From Hirudinaria manillensis (taxonomy: Eukaryota > Annelida > Clitellata > Hirudinida > Hirudinidae), in the NCBI GenBank assembly GCA_034509925.1, contig CM067529.1, positions 8,993,501 through 9,057,500 on the forward strand: a stretch of 64,000 nucleotides of DNA, written 5' to 3'. Below, piece by piece: positions 11,030-24,229 of this stretch; position 1 is the stretch's first letter; each line of letters starts with the position of its first letter. A program made the position numbers and the translations under genes. Under the pieces are notes generated by a model. That model worked only from the letters and a program-made list of their open reading frames with translations. It ran no database searches and was not told the origin of the DNA.

Positions 11030-14029
11030 TTTTCTTTTCGTTTCGATTTGTGCAGAGCATGTTCTCAATTTTTTCTTTATCGATTTGAATCGATGAGTTT
11101 AAAACAAATGCAGACGACATTTCGTTGTTGCATCGGACGTAACAACAGAAGGTGGATACTTTGTTCACGTATGTACACGTCTCCTGTGCTCCAGAATTTA
11201 ATAATGCATAGTGTAATAGAAATATTGCAACTATCGGACATTCAACAACAACAACAACAACAACAACAACAACGAGCGTTTGAAACAGAAAAACATTTAA
11301 GAAAATATTGCTGAGATGATGGTTTAAGCATCTATCATTGCTAAAAGACGGGCGGTCATCAGATCGTCGTCGGCCAATGATTCCGATGATTTCCGAAGAA
11401 AGCTTCGAATCAACGTATAAAGTCTGAATCCACACATAAACGACTCTTAATTACAGCCCAGGTTTGAGAAATTCGATTTCTTCATTTAAAGACGAATGCT
11501 TTTGATGTTGTTTTTCATGGTTTTTTTCTTCGTCTTTTGCAGAAAGTATTTTTTATCGAAAAGTTTGCAAAAGCCGATCGCTACTTTTAAGGACCTCTTT
11601 TTGTAAATCGTAATTTGGACATAACTTGTTTATGCTAGAAAAAGCAACTAAAATTCGACTTGTTATAGATGGGTTCTTGAGAAAGAATTGGATTTGTCTC
11701 TTTCAGAGATTTATAGGAGAGTTAATCGGTCTCTAGAGCAATTATAAGCCGTTAAAGTTATAAGTCGCGATTTTAAGTTTTCTAACAGTTATGTAAGAAT
11801 TATTTTTTGCATAAAGACTTTAAAATCTTGGTAAAATCATCAGCTACGAGTTGCTTAGACATCCAGAGGATCTAGCAAGACCCATACTCACACTTAGTCA
11901 AAGAACTTCAATTTTTGAAATAATGACATACTCAGAACAAACTCTTTACAGACGGCTTTCAAAATATTTATTAACATTCAGCATAAACCAACGAGAGAAT
12001 GAGGTCCATCAGTAGCGTATAGCACATGTTTCCAGACATCAAGAGGATCACTAGAACATAAAAAATAGAACAGTAACTGCTCTGTGATACATTTATCGGT
12101 GATAATACTCCACTAGTCCACTTCACATAGGATCGTCATCATTGTTTAATTAATAATTGTTTACTTTCATAGAAGTACTGCCGGTGCTGAGCGGAAGAAA
12201 AATAAGCAATCGCGTACCAAAATATGGCAAAATAAGTAAACGATAGCCAAAAATCTTTAAAATATTCATCATAAATATATGATGACAATAATAAATACTG
12301 GAGTTTTGCTATTAATTGTTACAGTTTTGGCACAACATACTTGCACATTGATTGGTCTTAGTGTTCTATACATCCACAAATTTACGAAAAAATTACTAAA
12401 AATAAAAATTCCATTATGTACAACATACGTTCTTCGTATTACACAAGATGTACTTATTACACAATCCGTAGTGGACACCTTAAACCAGAAGCGACTCCCT
12501 TGACTTCTGTGATGGCAGTGAATTTCGGTCCGTCTACAGTACAGTTGATTGTCAAAGGGTGCAAAATATGAGGTTATTTCAATAACTTGACAATTCATTA
12601 AATGTAAGATATGTGGATTGAATGTAGTAAAAAAATAAATCGTGAAGCGCATTTTTTTGTAAAATGTAGCAAATATTAACAAACGTTGTAAATCTTTTTA
12701 ATTTGTTTTCACTTTTAGTGCATTTAATATTGTCAAATAAAAGAGTATTTCTTTCAATTTTAAATTGTCCCAATACTGGACCGGAAAGTTACAAAGACAT
12801 TATTAATAATTGTTATATAATTATATTAATTATAAGCTAATAAAATCGAAAAAAAAATAATTAAAAATGTAACGTACATATGCGTGAAGTGAAAAGGGGT
12901 AAAATAAATATTATGGAAAACTTGCTGCGTTTTTTATTTTATGTAAGTAGCCAGTTACATTATGGGAATTCATCCTGTTGGTGTCACCTCTCGGGAGTCT
13001 AAACGCACCACTTTCATATTTCGTTGTCTTATGTCTTTATCTAAGGAGTAAACCAAAATCATTGTTATCCACGTTTAAATTTTGTGTCATGGCCTCAAAT
13101 TTCTTTAGCCAAAATTCTCTATCTCAGAAAATAAAACCACAATAACATGATGAGGAGGTCCATTGTTTCAAACTGCCCCAACTCCGGGACAGTTTATTTG
13201 CTTAACTGTTAACTAATTATTTAAAATTTTTGTTGTAATAAACAAATCGCTTTGATGTTATTGTTAATTTTTTTTTAAATGTTCGAACCTGTTCAACAAA
13301 AATACGTCAAATTTAAGAATGCTGAAAGTGTGATAAAGATTTCAAATTATAACCAGAAAATGAAAATGGGATGCTATCTGCTTTTTGACTTTTTTCATTC
13401 CATTATTTAATGGGCCAGGAAATTTTTTTATCACTAAGTGGGACTGGATATGAGCTTGCGTTTGTTTATTTTGCTCTTCAATTTCATCTGTTTTGAAATT
13501 CCACTCCTTTAGTTTTGAGTATGTGTTTCCTCGAATGAATTTCTATTTGGAGCGTCTGTAGTTGTGATTTCAATGTAATACTTTTGTAATATTTATGATA
13601 TTTTTTTCTAGGACCAGATTTTGGAAAAGCCTCTCAAGTTCTGCAGAAAATTCTAATTGGGCAGAATAATATTTTCTGTCAAAGAAATAGTATAAAATTT
13701 ATTATTTACTGTGTAATTCTATTTATGAATAGGAAAGAATAATCTACCTAATTCAATTTTATTACATGTCGAAAGAGTCATAGTTGAAGAGGAATTGGGT
13801 TATGTTTTGAAACATCACATATAACAATCATTACATATTTATCTTAAACAAAATAAATGTTTAATTATCCAAAATAATTGAACATTTCAAAATTTAACTT
13901 ATCGCTATCGATATTTTATTTTCTTTGTTCGGAAATATTAAGGTGTTTTCGTTTCATCGTCGGTTTTTATCCTATGCTCGATTTTTGGTTTATATATGAT
14001 TCTGCTAAACGTTTGTAAAAGCAGAAGCA
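11030..14029. other. 3 kb gene-poor region between lhx1/5 and smg9
   Basis: Strongly AT-rich. It contains the lhx1/5 3' untranslated region, a (CAA)n tract and scattered short frames with low-complexity, hydrophobic translations that do not look coding (for example on the minus strand at 12269-12682). No mobile element recognised. Confidence 0.4.
11243..11273. repeat. (CAA)n microsatellite
   Basis: About ten CAA units in the lhx1/5 3' region, roughly 215 bases past the stop codon. Transcribed as part of the 3' untranslated region if the message extends that far. Confidence 0.9.
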
Positions 14030-17000
14030 ATGGTGATGGCGGACTTTAATGATCAAAGAAGGAGAAGGAGACTTGTCAACAAGGTTTGTAATTTCGGCGA
14101 AACTGACATTGATTTAATAAATGTCTTTGATTTAATGCTAAGTTAACATTTATAAATGAATCGAGTTTGTTTGTTGATGAAACGTTATTTGTTTAAAAAT
14201 TAACTCGTAGATCAAAAATCATTTGGCTTTTTCAATCGTTTTTTCCTTATTTTGCTGTGAGATTAAGTTTCTTTGACGATTTAATAAGAGGGAAAGCGTG
14301 ATTATATTGATTATGACACAGCAATATAATTTCACATATGTTTTATAATTAATAATTACTTTCAAGGAGAGGCAAAAAGTTGAAGACATGCCTCAGCCAT
14401 TGAAAGTTCCCATCATATTATCAAAAGCTACCATAAGTGCATGTGACAAGGTTGATTTCATCATTCATAATTTTAGTTTTATGGTAAATTCATCAAATCT
14501 GAATAATTTAGAGTAATGATCAGCCAGAAAGTACTAAAAACCGTGAAAGGATATCTGTTTTGTCTAAATCATCTAAAAGAGAGGAATTACCAGTCTTTCC
14601 AAAAGTGAAGCATGTGGCCAATGGCATCATATCTGATAGTACTTCTAAAGTTGCAAGCGTGCAAAATCGTGAAAATCCAATGAGAGGTGTTGTTTCAGAT
14701 TTGACTTTATTATTTAATTTCCATGATTGGGATTTTGTTATTTCTTATGTATTAAGTTTTCTTGAGCTCATATTTTTATTATGAATTGACATGTTTTGCC
14801 AGTGTGAGTAAAATTTAGCTAGGCAGCCCTGATTACCATTTCCATGTGCTGTATTTATATCTTGGAAAGTATTTTAAATCATTTTTGTGATGATTTGTTG
14901 GTAGGGTCAATCTGATAGCGGAAGGGTGCACTTCCTTAGGGCTGTCTCTTTGAGTTTATTTTTCTTTGCGATATCAGTACTAATGCTTTGTGTATAGCCA
15001 CTTTTGTTTGTTTTGTTCTGCTATCTTTTCTAGCAGTGAATTTAGTTTTAAGAAATTATTTAGTTTTATTAATTGAATGAATTCAAAACAAAAAATATTT
15101 GAGATGTTGCCTAGAATTACATTCTCTTATTTATTGACATTAATTGCTTATGATAATTTACTTTCTTAAAGTTCAGAATGGAGGTATTTAGGTTATTGAA
15201 AAGGAAATGATCTTGTGTTGAAAAATTTAAAGCAAAAATTTAGCTATGATAACCAATGTGAATATGTAATATTTTATGTTACAACCATTTAAGACTTGGC
15301 TCTTACCCTTAATTATCCTGGCATGGTACTCCCTTCTAAACTCATCACTGGGCTTCTTAAATGGAATGATGCTAGCAATGAAGTGAGTATATCCTACATT
15401 ATATTACGAGTAAAATTTAGCTACGTAACTCTAATTATTGTCCACATGTACAATATTATGATGCATTGATTTCGTCTCGTTTGACTTAAAACAGTTTTAT
15501 CAATTTATTAAATAATTGGTTAACTTGGAAGTTGATAAAGCATTTTGCATGATCTGAAAAAAACATTTGTTACTTTAGTATCATGAATTGAATATGAAAA
15601 TCAATAATACTTTCAGTTTATGGTTGAGCAAACGGATTACGTTGTCGTTGGAGTTTTGGGACTTCAAAATGTTGGAAAATCAACGGTTCTGTCCTACCTT
15701 GGAGAAGTTCCTGAGAAGAATAGCAAGTAATAAAAGCTTGAAAGCAGAAAAATGGACTTGATAACATTGCATCTTCTTTTCTAAATGTTGTCTAAAATTG
15801 TCAGGTTGATCTTCAAGCCTCAGGTAAAGGGAACAAGAGAATCTGGAGTTCATGTGACTTCAGGGGTGGACATGTATATCACCAAAGAGAGGATGATACT
15901 GCTGGATAGTCAGGTAGCCGTGTTTTATCTTCTTTAATTTGATTAAGCATTTGGTTTTTAAGTAAATTGTATATTTGTAGGCATTACTTAGTGTTTCCCA
16001 TTTGATCGAGCTAGGTCGACATGAAAAGAAGCATGCACCTGATTTTGCAAGATTCGATACTGGAATTGACATTCAAGTGAGCATGTTAATTAATCAGAGC
16101 TAAAATTAGAATTGAATTATAAGTTTGAAAGTACAGTTAGTTGCAAACTAGTTAGTCGATTTCACAATATTAACTCCCAAGACCTCTTCAATCTGCTTGT
16201 GAGTCAGATTTATGAGCACAAAAGTTGTCAAAAAAAAGTGGTCAGCGTGATGGGTTTAGAATCTTTCAGTATTTTATCCTCTTTGCATCCCTAACCCTTT
16301 TCATGTTTGTGCTGAAACCAATTAATAATATGCTATAACTTTATGAACTGATTTCTTTCAATCTGAACTTCACATTTTCATTTGCCTAAGTAATTTATGG
16401 AGTATTAGTCAGCCATTTTGGTTCCTGGAGATAATTATTTATCTCTTCTCTTGAAATGCCCTGGCAAAAATTTATGAAAGCAAATTTGGTTATGGTCAAA
16501 CAATGTAAAGCTAAATTATTGTATTATTTACTTTAGCTATGGTAATGGTGGCTTTCTTTAATGAGAATTATTTTGTCTGCCTATTTAAAAAAATTGACTC
16601 TGGTAGCCCATTATGTGCATATAAAATAATAATAATAATAATGATAATTTAAATGTTTAACAATGTTTTAGTCAGTTCAGCTGGCAGCCTTCATGTTGTG
16701 CGTATGCAACTATGTGGTGGTCGTCATGGATTGGTTTGTGGATGAAAGAATTTTCACGTAAGTTTAGTTAATTGTATTTTGATGTATTTTGTGTCTATAT
16801 TTTGATATTTATTGGAAATATCCATCAAACTCTTAATTTTAATAAAAGGATTTCACCTGCATCCATATTTCCATTTAAATTTTAATCAAATAAATGCTTT
16901 TTTGTTGAACATATTAAAATATTAATATTGATTTTCTTGCTTGGTTGAACCTTCCTTGTTGTGCTTATTGAAATAGGCCATCATCGTTATTATCATCATC

Positions 17001-18120
17001 ATTATTATTGTTATTATTATTATTATTGAAATAGGTCATCATTTGAAATTAGTTTGTCGCATGTCTAATTCAATCAAAACAAGATTTTCTGTTGGATGAT
17101 TAGAAATTTTTGAACCTGTTGCTTTGTTTAGGATTCTTAGACTGGCAGAGATGCTGAAGCCTCTGATGTCTTACGAGGAAATGCAGAGGGAGGCACAGAT
17201 ATCAACTGCAACTTTAGGTAGATTTGTCTGTTAATTAAACCTTTTCCTGTTTATCCTTGAGCTTTATCCTAAGACTTTCAATTGTTAAAAATTCAGTATT
17301 TGCACTAAACAAGGCAAAGTCATGTGACCAAGAAAGGAGAATAATGATGGAAAGAGAAATTGAGGGATTTATGAGAGGCTCAAGAGTCAATTACAAGGGT
17401 TATTAAACAGTGATTTTTGTTTACTTGAATCTTTTTTTGTAAGATTATCTTCACCGTATCATGAAAACTAAAGTTTGTAGATGATGTATTTCATGAATAA
17501 ATTTAAATTTTTATATATTGTATCATCAAAGGTTTTGTTAGGCAGTAAAATCATCTTTTAAATCATTTTATGCTTAAAATGTTTATGTTTAAAATCTTAA
17601 CTGAGTCATGATTTTACTGCGAATGTTTCTGTGTGAAGAGTTTATTTGTACATTCAATTTATTTGCATCCAGGAAGCCTCCGAGGTGATTTTTCCACAAG
17701 CTCAGGCGAAGGGACAAACCTGGTATTTTTGCCCCGAATGATTCGAGGTAACCTTTGACAGATTCTTTTTAATTTCGTGTTATTTTTATTTTGTGAAAGA
17801 CTTGCTGTATTGAAATATTTGAAATTTTTGTGCATGGAAATATGATTAAAAATATTAAATATGTCAACCAATTACAAAGGTTCTTTGGAGTTTGAGGAGA
17901 CAATGAAGTCACTGGGGCACCAGCTTCTTGCCCTGCCAAGGAAGCTTCCCATCAACAAATTTCCAGAAGGAAAGTGGTAGGCATTACCATCTTTTGTTTT
18001 ATTTATGTATCGCATAAAATTAAACAAGCACCTTCTTCCAGGCTGCTCTTTGCAATGAGGGCTTGGGACCTGATAAGAAAGTCACAACTGATGAACGACT
18101 ACGATCGCCTATTGTCCTGA
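14030..18120 (+). CDS. smg9: SMG9, nonsense-mediated mRNA decay factor
   Basis: Subunit of the SMG1-SMG8-SMG9 complex, which controls UPF1 phosphorylation. Thirteen exons: 14030-14083, 14367-14450, 14524-14686, 15294-15382, 15617-15726, 15805-15913, 15981-16076, 16672-16757, 17132-17217, 17297-17398, 17673-17747, 17880-17976, 18042-18120. Every phase closes and the product is 409 residues (human about 520). The first 100 residues are a basic, low-complexity arm. The G-like domain opens with DYVVVGVLGLQNVGKSTVL, whose GLQNVGKS P-loop is more canonical than the human one. Then TSGVDMYITKERMILLDSQ, SVQLAAFMLCVCN, YVVVVMDWFVDE and RILRLAEMLKP follow the SMG9 order. The end WLLFAMRAWDLIRKS matches the conserved C-terminus. 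The upstream in-frame ATG was used; a second lies two codons on. AATAAA at 18550 fits its poly(A) signal. Confidence 0.93.
14806..15470 (+). repeat. Short motif repeated inside a smg9 intron and past its end
   Basis: Three diverged copies of about 60 bases start with GTAAAATTTAGCTA or AAAAATTTAGCTAT: at about 14809, 15235 and 15405. Copies 1 and 3 share GAGTAAAATTTAGCTA, then a TAATTA/GATTACC block and CCACATGT/CCATGTGC. Copies 1 and 2 lie in the intron between exons 3 and 4, copy 3 in the next intron, so exon 4 is flanked by them. Confidence 0.4.
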
Positions 18121-18474
18121 ACGCACCATTGCAAATGGCTACCATAGAATTGAACGAGCAGCCTGAGATGTCGTTTGATGCCACAAGGAGGATGCATGAG
18201 GGATTTCCACCTCTCGTCCGTTTCCACCTCGTCAGTCCCGACTCAAGCGACTTTTTTCTTCAGAAAACATCCCTTGGATCGATCATTGAATAAGCAGGAC
18301 GCCTTCGTTCCACCGAGCATTCTCGTGACTTTATATTTGAATATGACTTTGACTTGCTTCAAAATGACTGAAAGTGATACCATGTGTTGGGATAAATCAT
18401 ATACCCTCTTAATGCCCTTTTGAAAGGTGTTTTAGCTATTGCACACGATGCTGTTCACGAGGTTAGGGCATGCT

Positions 18475-18555
18475 TTTATTAATTGACATGACTTTGTTAT
18501 TTTACACCTTGCCCGACACTTTAACAATGTTTTGTCATTTCTTGAACATAATAAA
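18475..18555. terminator. Facing polyadenylation signals of smg9 (+) and the nephrin-like gene (-)
   Basis: AATAAA on the plus strand at 18550-18555 lies 430 bases past the smg9 stop. TTTATT at 18475-18480 reads as AATAAA on the minus strand, about 175 bases past the stop of the nephrin-like gene. If both are used, the two messages overlap tail to tail by roughly 100 bases. Confidence 0.45.
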
Positions 18556-18655
18556 GATTAACCTCTTTTGACCACCGTTTTTAACAAATTTGGATCAACA
18601 TTTGATAATGAAATTGATTTGGAGTCTTGCTGTGATTTCTTTTGCTTTGGTCTCT

Positions 18656-21600
18656 TCATACCACAATCTCACAGACAATTTTCTTCATTCTGGGTTGAGT
18701 AACTTGGGCCGAATCATTTAAGAATCCATTGCCAGGACTTAATGGAAACAATGAAATTCCTACAATTATTTTTTCATTATATGACTTATCATATTTTGTG
18801 GCTTTTGAGCAAATGCTGGGTTTGCACCTACCTGTGCTTGGGGTGTGCAAGCAATCTCCAATCTGGGGGATGCAATGTGAATTATAAGGGAAAGGGTAGC
18901 AGGAGGTCATCCAGTGTCCATAGTTGGATTCGTTTGCATTTGAGACATAAGAGAGTGGTGAAGCAGCAGCTATTTGGCTCATTGTAGATCCATTTGAACC
19001 CAAGGCCTCGGAGTTCCTGCAACAAAAATGTCGGTGATGGGTTGAGATTCTGGTGACTGAGTAATATGCTGTACAGTCGTGCATACAGCCAACTGGTTAA
19101 ATGATTTAATTGAACACTTCCACACAAGCTCTTCTTAGGAGTAAAGAATTGGATGTCCTCCATCAAGCGTTTGGGTTTTGGAAGCTTAAAAGCTTTTATG
19201 ACACTGGGGAAGAACTGTGCGCTGGTATTTGCGATTGTAAAATGCTATTGGATGCTAACAGAAATACTGGGATTGGCGATCGGTGGCCAGGGGCACAAGT
19301 TTTGGCGTTTTCGAGTGAGCGTTAAATATCCTCGCTATGTCAGAGCGTGTGCCTTCGCCAATGCCGAATGGATCAACGCGGAAATATTGAAGGGTCAATT
19401 TAATTTTAGTTTTAGTGCGTTAAAGGATGCAATTAATGCAAAATCATTGAAAGAAATTAGCAGAACATCGAGCTTGTAAATTAAGATAATAATAAAGATT
19501 TGTAATGCGCAATGAAATTCAATCGGGGATGTTCAGTGTTTAAACACCTTCTTAGAAGGCAAAAAATCAGATTCACTCAATGCAAATCTCTCCATATTTG
19601 TAAAAAAAAATCAAACTTTCAAATTTTGCGAGTTTGCATAAAATCGAGCCTAAATCGATTTTGAGGAAGAAGTTATATACATCTTAACGAAGTGAATTCT
19701 TAGATAACTAACCTTTCTTCGTTTGTTAAGGCTCGTCGATCTGAAATAAAACATAGATTTCGGAATGTTACACAAAAACACCATCCAGGTATGTGCACTA
19801 ACCAAAGTTCCCAGGTTTTCGGATGCAAAGCACTAGGACCACTACAGAAAAAATCAAGATTAAGGTGCCACATAAGCTTCCTACAAAGATAGCCACTGAA
19901 CGATTGATTGTTTTCCCAGAAGCTATTGACAAACAAACTTTCAAATAGTACTCGAACATAATTAAAAATTTAAAGCAATAAACAATTTACCATCGATTTT
20001 TGCAAAAACTCCATCGCTGCAAATGTCTAATCTCTGCTCAAAGCAAAGGAAGACTTTGACTTCAACAGCTCTCACATTACTTGTTCCAATAAATATTTTA
20101 TGTTCCTTCCTGCAAGGGATTTCCGCGATCCAAGATAATCCATCGAAAATATCTATTCTTACGCATATGTCTCGCCATATCTCGTTATTAATGTGAACTT
20201 TTGCCTCTTGTCGGTTTGCATAAATGTGCTTTGGCAGTGAAAGCAAAACGATTTGCTCGTTAAATAAATACTCGGCTTTTATTGGCGAATTCAAACTGAG
20301 TTCTGAAAGAATGAATCATGAACTGATTTGATATGCCATCGGCAATTAATGTCTCTTTCTCACCTGGCAGTACTACTTCTTTCGACATTTTACTTTTTCC
20401 TATCTTGTTCTTCCCAAAGACTTTGATTGTGTAGGAATTCCATGGCATCAAACCTGCATGCATTTACGTGAAAACTAAACAGAAATATTTTCAAGAAATC
20501 TGTACGGTTGCAATTGACACCTGATATAATTATTCGGGTTGAATCTGAGAAATAAGTGAAGTGATTGAATTCGTTTCCAGTTGACGTTATTTGCACGACA
20601 AAGTTTTGCGGAAATCCTCCGTCATATCCCTCAATCCATGTTATTTCAAATGATTCCCAGGAAAGAGATGCAATTGTCAAATTGTAAGGAGCCTCAGGAC
20701 ATTCTGCCATTTTAAAACTTGCTTCATTTAAACTAGTCCAAAAGTTTGAATCTGTTATCATATTTTGCCACTTTATATAAAGTGTTCCCTAGTTTCCTAA
20801 TGGGATGTGAACGTATTAAATCTATCATCATTTCTTTAGCGTCTCCACCCTAGGGTGCTATATGAGGCGAGGGACGGGGTAAGTTAGATATCGAACACGA
20901 TACATAACTATTTATCTAAGTGCATTGGAGTGATGTTTAATAATAATCAATTGCTGGATCTTTTGAGAAAATATGCACCTGATGTTTGAATCAATATGAA
21001 CTACAAACTTGAAAAAAAGGGGGATGAGTTTAAACAATTAATATTTTTACCTGCTGATCTGACCTGTATCACTGAAGTATCATTTCCGCACTCGTTGATC
21101 GCAATTAAAGTATAGTTTTGAAGATCTTCTACAAGTACTGGATTTAGTTCCAGAAGGGCTCGATAAGTGTAGTTAGCGGAAGAAAGTGTTTTAATGGAGA
21201 ATCTTGACGAATTCACAAGCATTGTTTCAGTCCCATTGATCCATTCGATGGTGGGAGCAGGATTTGATTTCATATCGAATGTTATAAATCCATATTCATG
21301 AGTTTTCACAAATTTCTGAGACTTGGATGTTATTATTGGCGCGACTTCAACGGAAACGAAATGAATAAAAATGAATTAAGTGAATTCGAAGTGAATGTCA
21401 TACTTCAACAATACCAATTCCAATACCAACAATTCACGTCCACTATTATTGATGTGACGATTGTATCCTCAGAGATAATGTTTTTTGCAATGCATGTATA
21501 GTTTCCAGCATCCATAATTGAAAAGGGATCTAGTGAGGCTTCAAAACCTAAAAAGTCATCAGGAATATTAACCGGCTCTTTATCAAAATTATAAATATTA

Positions 21601-24229
21601 AAGTTATACCTCGAAGAGAAAATACTGAAGTCACATTAAAGCTGGATCCATTTATAGGTTCGCTTGTTGTTTGGACGAAGTCTAATCTTTCTATGGCCTG
21701 GCCATTTTTTAACCATTTTATTGCTGGAGAAGGATGACCTCTCACCGAACACTTTAATTTGATCTCACCACACTCACCAGCTTTTACGGTCACAAGTCTT
21801 TGTTGAGCGATTGCAAGAGGTTCAGGAAGCTCTGAAATATGTAATATTTATTATTCCTAAGACGAACGACTCGAGAGGTGGAAATTTCTATGAACCATTC
21901 ACGACGACATCCCTTGAATCGCTTTCGCCTCTCCCAACGACGTTGAAGGCACAGCACGTGTATGTTCCAGAATCAGACAACCGCGCTTGAAACTGAAGTC
22001 GTTTTCCTTTAAATATTTCTTTACCGTCTCTGAACCACACATATTCTGCACTAGGATATCCTAATAAACGTTTAAATAGAGTAAAATAGAATCACAATGA
22101 GTTCAAAGGGCTTCGATAAAGACCTTCCTCTGTAGCATCACATTTCAAAACAGCGGTCCGCCCCATAATGATTGGGTTGGGCAGATCGATGGAGCTTCTT
22201 CCTGGTCTGTCTGTTATGAAAATAACAATGATTAACCTTCGTTATGGAATTTATTTCTTCTGAAACTAACATAAAACAGACAAATGGAATTGTTTTGATG
22301 ATGTTACAGATACTGGTGGTCCAACAGATGGCTGGAGATTTCTGCTCACGATGCACGAATAATCTCCAGACTGGTGTCGATTAATATGTTCCAAAAGCAT
22401 AACGTCGCCATATTGTTCGTGCTCTCCATGCCCTCCATCTTTGTTCCACCACGAATTTTCCTCACCATTTGCATTTCCATCTTTACAGACAACTTGAATT
22501 GATTGAAATTCATTAATTTTGACGGTTTCTTTATCGTTTATTTCCTTCCCAGCTTGAGTTTCATTTAATTCTTGAATTTCAACAAAAGGCTTCAAGGTCA
22601 TTTGCGCGATTGGAAGTTCTGAAAAATTATTTATGAATGGAAAAGATAAACATTAGCAAGTAATTAGAGAGAGCTATTAGTCCGATTTAAGGTTGTAGCG
22701 ATTAAAATAATTGCCTCGAAGAGGATATCGCACTAACTTAAAATAACTAGTTTCAGGATCTTCTGTTTCCCAACGAAGTTCTTGGCATGACACACGTAAG
22801 AACCTTCATCGCCCGGAGAAATGTTTGCAAGAAAATAAGACGATTGATTTTCTGTGCAATAAATGTACATTACTATATTGCCGCTAAGAAAGTCTTCCGA
22901 GATTTAATGAATTTTAACTTTTATTAAGCAAATAGCTTTTTAAAAATCTTTGCTAAAACATGGGTTTAATATATTATCTTAGAAACACTTAATTTCTTTA
23001 TGCAAATTCTAATTCAAAAACTAAATTCCAGTAATTTTTTATGACCATAAAAAGATGTCGAGGATAATTAGGGATTTAGAACTTTAACAAAAATTCTATT
23101 AATTGTGGGCGTAATTATCTTACCCGTTTTGTTGTTTCTTTCCCAGTAAATCTGGGAAGGTGGATTCGAAGAAGCAGAACAATTGATTGTCACGTTGCTT
23201 CCCTCAACGACCACCAATGGATTGTAACTTCCGACAGAAATTATCGGAGCATCTTAGCAACAAATTATGGTTTTATGAATAAATACCACTTAGCCAGCAA
23301 AATATTTAGAACAGCGGTTGCCTACAATTCACTTGAAAAGTAGTAGTTGAAAAAGTTCCAACGTCTGGGATCGAACAGGTAAAATCTATCAAGTGGTCTT
23401 CGGCTGAAAGTCTCCATGGTAACAACGTACTCGTTGTGCCAAATTTATTTTCGGGTGGAATAAATTGAGCTGCGGACACAATGGAATTGTTCCTTTTCCA
23501 AACTAATTGTGGTGCTGGATTGCCTCCATGTGAAGAGCATTTCAAATTGATGAAATCTCCTTCATATCTCTCTTTCGATCCAAAAAAATCAATCACAGGA
23601 GAATTAGGTGGAGCTGATGAAACATTACAATTATTATTAGTGATATTTTCACAATAATTACTGTAATTATTAACATAGTATTAATGTTTAGACAATAAGT
23701 TAATTATTGTGGTTCTTTATTCGAATTGAAGCAATCGGTAAGCATAAGGAAAAGATCAAAATTGTCGGCCGCCAGACCAGTCTAAGGGAAATGCAGACAT
23801 ACACAGTGTTAATACATATTATTATTAATAATTAATAATAATTGGAATTCATAATATTGAATTCTCACTTAAAACATCCAAGAAAGCAGTGGCCGAAATA
23901 TTGCTTCCTTTAACAGAGCAAGTGTAACTTTTGTCATCTTCTCTTGTCAAATTGGTTATTGTCAAGTTGCTGCCAGAAATTTTCAAATGTTTGTCGCTGA
24001 ACGATTCTGATAAATATCTTCTTGGTGCATTGAACGGCACATTTCCGACGTATAAAATGTTCAAACCTGTCAACCAGGCGACCTCATGGTTTTCCTCGCT
24101 AACAGAACATTGGAAAAAAGCCGATTCTCCTATTGTTATTGAAGAATTGGAAGGTTTCGAAAGTAGAATTAATCCCTGCGTTGTCTTGAATATTGCAACC
24201 AATTTCAGAGCTACATCTAACAAGTTCAT
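18656..24229 (-). CDS. Nephrin/Sns-like Ig-FN3 single-pass adhesion receptor
   Basis: Cell-surface adhesion protein of the nephrin/Hibris/Sticks-and-stones kind. Ig-like domains in order: Ig1 23869-24229 (WLTGLNILYVG, DDKSYTCSV); Ig2 23326-23613 (FINLKCSSHGGNPAPQLVW); Ig3 on two exons, 23124-23252 and about 22755-22853 (VTINCSASSNPPSQIYW, GDEGSYVCHAKN); Ig4 about 22280-22620; Ig5 about 21890-22200; Ig6 about 21550-21835; Ig7 about 21045-21310. The FN3 domain is at about 20350-20740, with APYNLTIASLSWESFEITW and EGYDGGFPQNF, typical of nephrins. Then a spacer exon 19991-20302 and the membrane helix in 19803-19922 (VAIFVGSLCGTLILIFSVVV). A 27-nt microexon 19714-19740 and the tail exon 18656-19016 follow, with closing phases. 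The tail ends CEIVV, a possible class II PDZ ligand. A signal peptide is not obvious at 24229; MVMICLALLIKLGFC at 24602-24558 is a candidate upstream exon. Orthology within the family is inferred. Confidence 0.8.
19153..19479 (+). CDS. Doubtful 108-codon ORF inside an intron of the nephrin-like gene
   Basis: Uninterrupted frame on the opposite strand to the host gene, between its tail exon and microexon. The translation has one hydrophobic stretch (CALVFAIVKCYWMLTEILG) and a basic C-terminal half. AATAAA appears 10 bases after the stop, which could be chance in this AT-rich DNA. It could equally be a decayed insertion. No family recognised. Confidence 0.2.
   Translation: MSSIKRLGFGSLKAFMTLGKNCALVFAIVKCYWMLTEILGLAIGGQGHKFWRFRVSVKYPRYVRACAFANAEWINAEILKGQFNFSFSALKDAINAKSLKEISRTSSL

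Noticed and set aside
12269-12682. 137-codon minus-strand frame
   Set aside because: Low-complexity, phenylalanine- and isoleucine-rich translation typical of AT-rich non-coding DNA; no family, splice or start context.
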